From positions 14,820,109 through 14,884,108 of the forward strand of contig NC_088325.1 in the NCBI RefSeq assembly GCF_910592395.1: a stretch of 64,000 nt of DNA, written 5' to 3'. This DNA comes from Lineus longissimus. Its lineage: Eukaryota > Nemertea > Pilidiophora > Heteronemertea > Lineidae. This document shows positions 59,340-64,000 of the stretch, in pieces (positions within the stretch are counted from its first letter, which is position 1; every line of letters starts with the position of its first letter). Below the pieces are notes generated by a model, which was given only the letters and a program-made list of their open reading frames with translations, had not been told where the DNA came from and made no database searches. Made by a program: the position numbers and the translations under genes.

Positions 59340-60369
59340 AAGCACTGAGCACTCTGATTACGATGGTAGATTGTTGTAGGGTCAGCTACTCATGCTCAAC
59401 ACTTGATAAGTACATCATGTCCCAGAGAACAAACCGTACCAATTAGATAAAAAGTCAGGCTTAAGGTTATATATGACTGGAGTGACCGCCGAAAGTCATG
59501 TGACACAATACAAAGTGTGCCAATTTGATAAAGCTATCTATGGCTTATGACTTGGGTGAACGCCGAAAGTGTGATGGTGCTCATTTCCTGACTTTTGGCA
59601 CCGGGAAAAGGAAGTTTGGCTGGCATGACATCAACTCCTTGATCACTCCCATGATCACAGGTATATGTATTATATAGGTTCTCAGAGTGCATCAGCCTTA
59701 TGCATGTCTGTACTTGCATTAGGAGGCTACGGGACTTGGACGAGTCATATGTTGCCGTCCAAGTCATATGTTGCGACTGCTTTCCTTTAAGTGTGCAATA
59801 CGTGCATTCCAAATAGAGCATGGCTAGGAATAAACAAGTCCGGCTCATCATGGAGGCTTCTGGCAGGACCCAAGTGGAGGAGCTAGGCGGACGAGATATT
59901 ACGAGATATTGGCCTAGCAAAGTCACTCATGTTTTGAGTATCTTACAGTTCATGCTTGTACATGTACGAGGAATACTTTTATCACCAAACGAAACGGGCC
60001 TAGTTCCTTAAAAGCATATCACTCCTAGTGACCTGGGACTAACCGATTCTGCTCCTGCCCCTAGTTCCTCTTCATGTTTCGATAAATCTTCAAGAATTAA
60101 GAACAAACTTTCAATATGACTAAATGTATTATTTCCAATATAATCTGTGGCGGTACATGTTCTCAATAATAAGTTAGATGGTGATATGACCTTACACAAC
60201 ATATACAGATCTTGAAAATATACATTAAGTTCTCAATAGAGGGCACCAAAAGCATTTAGTAAACACTTCCTTTCCCAATTCAAAGCACGATTCATATGTT
60301 TAGTGGAGGTATCCCAAACGAAGCATAAAGCTGCCAAAAACTAAACTAGTGTCCTTTACAAAAGACAGT

Positions 60370-60530
60370 GGGCCAAATTCATAGAATTTAGCGCAAAACA
60401 GCGTTTAACTACTGAATAGACAGGTTCAGGTCCGTCATGTAAATCTTCACAGAATATGAATAGGCCCTGAAACTGATTAGAGAGAAGTTACCCACGTCTA
60501 ACCCTTTAACGCCATTTATGAATTTGGCCC
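60370..60530. mobile_element. MITE with GGGCCAAATTCATA termini
   Basis: The 161-bp element begins GGGCCAAATTCATA and ends with the inverted copy TATGAATTTGGCCC, flanked on both sides by AGT (60367-60369 and 60531-60533), a candidate 3-bp target duplication. The interior does not pair strongly and has no coding capacity. I recall GGGCCAAATTCAT-ended repeats from other invertebrate genomes; the superfamily is uncertain. Confidence 0.7.
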
Positions 60531-60645
60531 AGTGTGTACTGAAGGGTGTCATTTTAGAGGAGTTAGCACTTCATTCCACGGTAATTTCAAAGCAGTTAAC
60601 ACGTATTTCAATTTCACGTTGACATGAAGGCACTATGACTCTATA

Positions 60646-60825
60646 CCGTCACCCTCCTACGACAATCGCCTAACTCACTTTTCGGCCATTTTGAATTTCT
60701 TTGCCCAAGTCACCCCTCCCAGAGCATGGCACCCACAACAAAAATGCCTGAGTCATTTACCAATCAAAACCTTGTGTCCAGCTCAATAATGTAGATGTGC
60801 CTATCTCAGGTGTGTGAGGGTGACG
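60646..60825. mobile_element. Possible small inverted-repeat element
   Basis: CCGTCACCCTC at 60646 is matched in inverted orientation by GAGGGTGACG at 60816-60825, with TA just outside the left end and ATA outside the right. The inverted repeats are only 10-11 bp, so chance or another origin cannot be excluded. Confidence 0.35.
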
Positions 60826-61322
60826 ATACAGTACTGTGCTTAAATATCCGTTTACGAAACATGAAAAGAGTATTTACAAAATTACATGTGCATTTGGCAT
60901 GTGTAGTAACACCAAGTAGGCCTAGTGACCCGTCACACTGGTTTTCAACGTAAAGGGTCTCCTTCAAGAGGACACAATTCCTCCGTACATTTCTGCACAC
61001 AGAATTTCCTAAATTTCCTTGTTCTCCTTGGATTAAAACACTTTTTTCATGAAACATGGGTATGCAATTTTCACAGATGAAATGAAAGAATGATACATAA
61101 ACAACATCACTCCTTCTGTCTTCATCAATGAGTGATCGTGTAGTACATTGTGTAAAAGTAAAGGAACGTTTGTTTATTATAGTGTCACCCCTAATGAAAG
61201 GGCCAGCCAGCTTTTTGGCTTATGAGACACTCTTCACTTCCAAACTCCTATCTCTAATGCGCCTGGCGAGAAGGCAGTTTGTACCCTATATTTAACTAGC
61301 TGGCGGCTAACCAACCGGCCGC

Positions 61323-61407
61323 ATCGGAAAGAGGTTACCAGCGGGCCTCGAACCTTCGACCTTCCGTTCACGAGGCGGGCGCCTTAACCACTAGGCCATC
61401 GAGATCG
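61323..61407 (-). repeat. tRNA-derived SINE head
   Basis: Read on the minus strand, this 85-bp unit has a good A box (TGGCCTAGTGG) and a near-consensus B box (GGTTCGAGGCCC) about 35-40 bases later. An anticodon-like loop CTCGTGA sits between stem-like flanks, which would make the anticodon CGT. Acceptor-stem pairing is poor and no 3' CCA-compatible end is clear, so it is more likely a SINE than a working tRNA. The following minus-strand sequence (down to about 61255, CCGGCCGGTTGGTTAGCCGCC...) may be the SINE body. Confidence 0.7.
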
Positions 61408-64000
61408 GTCTATTGTGTACATTGTGTACATTCAACATTGTAGTTCTCTGGTAGCGTGCTTGGGGATGATGTGAAAGGGTGAGGTCCGTCATGTTCACCA
61501 CCTAAGATACAACTTTTGAGGTAGGGCCTATTCACTAAGATTTATCTAAAGTATATCCATTGTACAGGATAACACTGCAAGGCTTCTTCCTCTCGCGTTA
61601 AGAGTAAGTTTGGCCAGATCTATCTGAAAAACACATCAGTTTCCAGGAAGAAAAATTGAGAAATGCAACATTAAGACGGCGCTCAAGTGCTATTTGTTCC
61701 ATGTTGAGAAAATGATTAACTATCACAATGAGGCAAATGGAAAATGCATTAGGACAAGCTAAGTTCAATGTTTCACGCGTGCTTATTCAACTAACACTAG
61801 AGGTGGAAAAGTGGAGCGAAATGAAGCTGGTGTATTTGCCAATAATGTCTTGGCACTGATAGCATACGTATTCATCAAACACGTAATACCACTGATGACA
61901 CTAACAAAGTATACCTAGAAATCTACACTAAGATTATATTTTAAAATTTGACAATAGAATCTTCTTTAATAGAAATAACATGATGGCACGTTTTGAGAAA
62001 TTTGTTAAACTTTTTTAACCTACGGTACCCATCTCATAAAATTTCACACGAAATAACATCAGTAAATCTCGTTTTGACATGGGTCAAGATCAATGACACC
62101 GGTTATCAGACAGCTGGACACTGGCATGAATTTGGCGTTTAAGGTGATATGTACACGAATTGCCTAATCCCTGTCTCTAATCAACAAGCATCAAGGACAC
62201 AAATTAAAGCTTTTAGACCATTTTACGAAGAATAATTGGCTTCTGAAATATCACCTTTAAAGATAGCCTGAAATGTTACCTCAAAACAGCAGCACAGCAA
62301 CGAGGATCAAAAGCAAGACAGAGAATAAAAACAACTAGACTGCTCAACAGTACTCCAGAAATCCTACAATGCCGTAAGACACTGTGTCAATACACTTATG
62401 TAGCTTTCAATTATATTATAGTACATTGTGTAGTTCTATCTAACGCCGGCCTTCTGGAAACTTGAAAGATAATAAATGCCATCCGGTTCCTGAAATAGAT
62501 ATGAAATTTCAAACAATTTACAAACGTTATAATGATTAACATGCCATTGCCAACTGGAAACAACTCCATCATATAGCGACCACATCAACAGTAAAACAAT
62601 CCTTACGATTACCGGACTGAAACAAGAGATACGGGTATCATATATTGCTTATTACATACTATATGTCGTTACAATTCACCACTGTTTTCACTAAGTCAAC
62701 TATCTACAATTTTTCTGAATTTGAGACCTATGTTTCAGCTGAACATGCGCAACCAAAACTAAGATGGGTGCATTTTGCATCGAAAAGATCCAACATTGTT
62801 AGAACACAGTGTGGAAACTTCCCGGTGATTTCCAAGGTCATTACTCAAAATCATATTTGGCCCGAAGTCGCTTTGCAAAAACAGCAAAAACGTGTTATAA
62901 TGTTACGATCATGACTGGACGAAGAGTACAACAGGCCTATATTTGGCGAGTCCCAAAGGCATCTGAACAACACAGGCAGTGCAAAAACTGCCAAGTGGCC
63001 GTTCATTTCATCAACATGCAACAAGGGGAGGGGATTTGTAAATTGGCCGTCTTTCGAATGGAATGCATGCGTGCGGATCCGAATTTATAGCAATCTATTG
63101 ATTCCAAACGTTATGAATATTTTTTAAAAAGAGGTGGCCTAGGCTCTAATGTACGCATGCGTAAAAGATAGTTGGAGGTACTGAAAAATCAAGAAATTGT
63201 GCGGACATGCTTATGAACGGCCCGAGCCCTACTCTACATTTATTACATCACAGATTAAATAGGCACTAGCGGTTACCAGTTTTGTTGGTATCGAATCACG
63301 TGTAAGCACAATATTGCCATGAAGTAAATGTTACAGCCACGTGAAGCGGGATCTATGTATGTGCAAAACCGTTCACTTCGTTTTGCGTTCATTCCCATCT
63401 CCACATTTTAAATTGTTAGACATTTGAACCTTTTATTTACCCAAGTAATGCAGCGAAAACTATAAAATTCAACTATAAATATCAACTACAGTGTGTATGA
63501 CATAACAATTTTTATAAAATAAAAGAAAGACTGCTTCAAAACACCTTATAGGACCATTTTTCATTATAATTTATCCTCACAACAAATCACAAAATTCGTT
63601 AAAGTTTATTTCATAAAAAGAATAAAAATCGAAGTGAAAGGTAAAAAATATGCGATGAGAAATTTCCAATAAATAAACCTTTCAGCCAGTTCTAGTTGAC
63701 AGCAAATTACGTTTTTCTCAGCAGCTACGATCTTTTCACCTGCCCAAATTCTCCTCAGATGTACTTACCTTAACAGAAGACAGCATGTGAACCACGAGAA
63801 ATCAATGTCAGCTGATAATGCAAATGAATTTCATCTGCTCAGACAGACAAAAAGGTAATTACATGTACCTGAATTACCTGAACATGTTTCTCTGAATAGT
63901 ACATCAAATCGATTCATCCACTTCTACCTACGAAGTGCTGGTACTTCATACCCTACACAAGCGCATAATAAAATGTATACAAAGTTCACATGTACCTCAT
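61408..64000. other. Intergenic DNA, no gene recognised
   Basis: AT-rich DNA with only short frames, the longest about 93 codons at 62809-63090 and without a domain. No splice-linked exons, tRNA or repeat element were identified. Confidence 0.45.

Larger units (their letters stand above)
57854..60369. other. Intergenic DNA upstream of desaturase paralogue B
   Basis: It presumably includes the paralogue B promoter, although no TATA box is clear. It holds two poly-G tracts and a minisatellite, listed separately. The 130-codon frame at 59534-59926 has no recognisable domain. Confidence 0.45.

Noticed and set aside
59534-59926. 130-codon minus-strand frame
   Set aside because: Not recognisable as any family and has no transcript-like signals; likely a chance frame.

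Overview
The window looks like nuclear DNA from a marine invertebrate animal, probably a lophotrochozoan such as a mollusc, brachiopod or annelid. Genes are split by GT-AG introns (two use GC donors), exons are short, intergenic DNA is long and AT-rich, and small non-autonomous transposons, tRNA-derived SINE-like units and simple repeats are scattered through it. The TACATGTA-type words and the 'agctcacct...' / CGTCGT repeat are familiar to me from marine invertebrate genomes. The exact phylum is an inference; no sequence comparison was run.

Layout. From 1 to about 42.2 kb I find no convincing protein-coding gene. This part holds terminal-inverted-repeat elements (3836-4025, 4599-4771), a tRNA-like unit (about 9.23 kb), a 175-bp tandem duplication (21.8-22.1 kb), a diverged duplication (26.2-26.6 kb), a 1.1-kb element with 301-bp internal repeats carrying nuclear-receptor-like direct repeats (27.9-29.0 kb), the 3' end of a LINE-like retroelement (about 31.0-31.1 kb) and several simple repeats. 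All supported genes lie between 42.5 and 57.9 kb.

Genes. (1) The 3' five coding exons of a type I membrane protein with two immunoglobulin domains (+, 42570-45013); its signal-peptide exon was not found. (2) A single-exon rhodopsin-family GPCR (-, 50816-49764). (3) and (4) Two complete five-exon paralogues of the sterol desaturase / fatty acid hydroxylase superfamily (lathosterol oxidase/SC5D-like), arranged tail to tail (+ 52174-54624 and - 57853-55804). The paralogues share all four intron positions and phases (1,0,1,2), the exact lengths of exons 3-5, and every diiron histidine box. Their predicted poly(A) signals face each other only 36 bp apart, so the pair probably ends at a shared bidirectional terminator. 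They encode ER membrane oxygenases predicted to act on a sterol or lipid. Nothing links the Ig protein, the GPCR and the desaturases into one pathway.

From 57.9 kb to the end there is repeat-rich intergenic DNA: poly-G tracts, a minisatellite, two further inverted-repeat elements and a clear tRNA-derived SINE. I found no operon, CRISPR array, rRNA gene or intact transposase.
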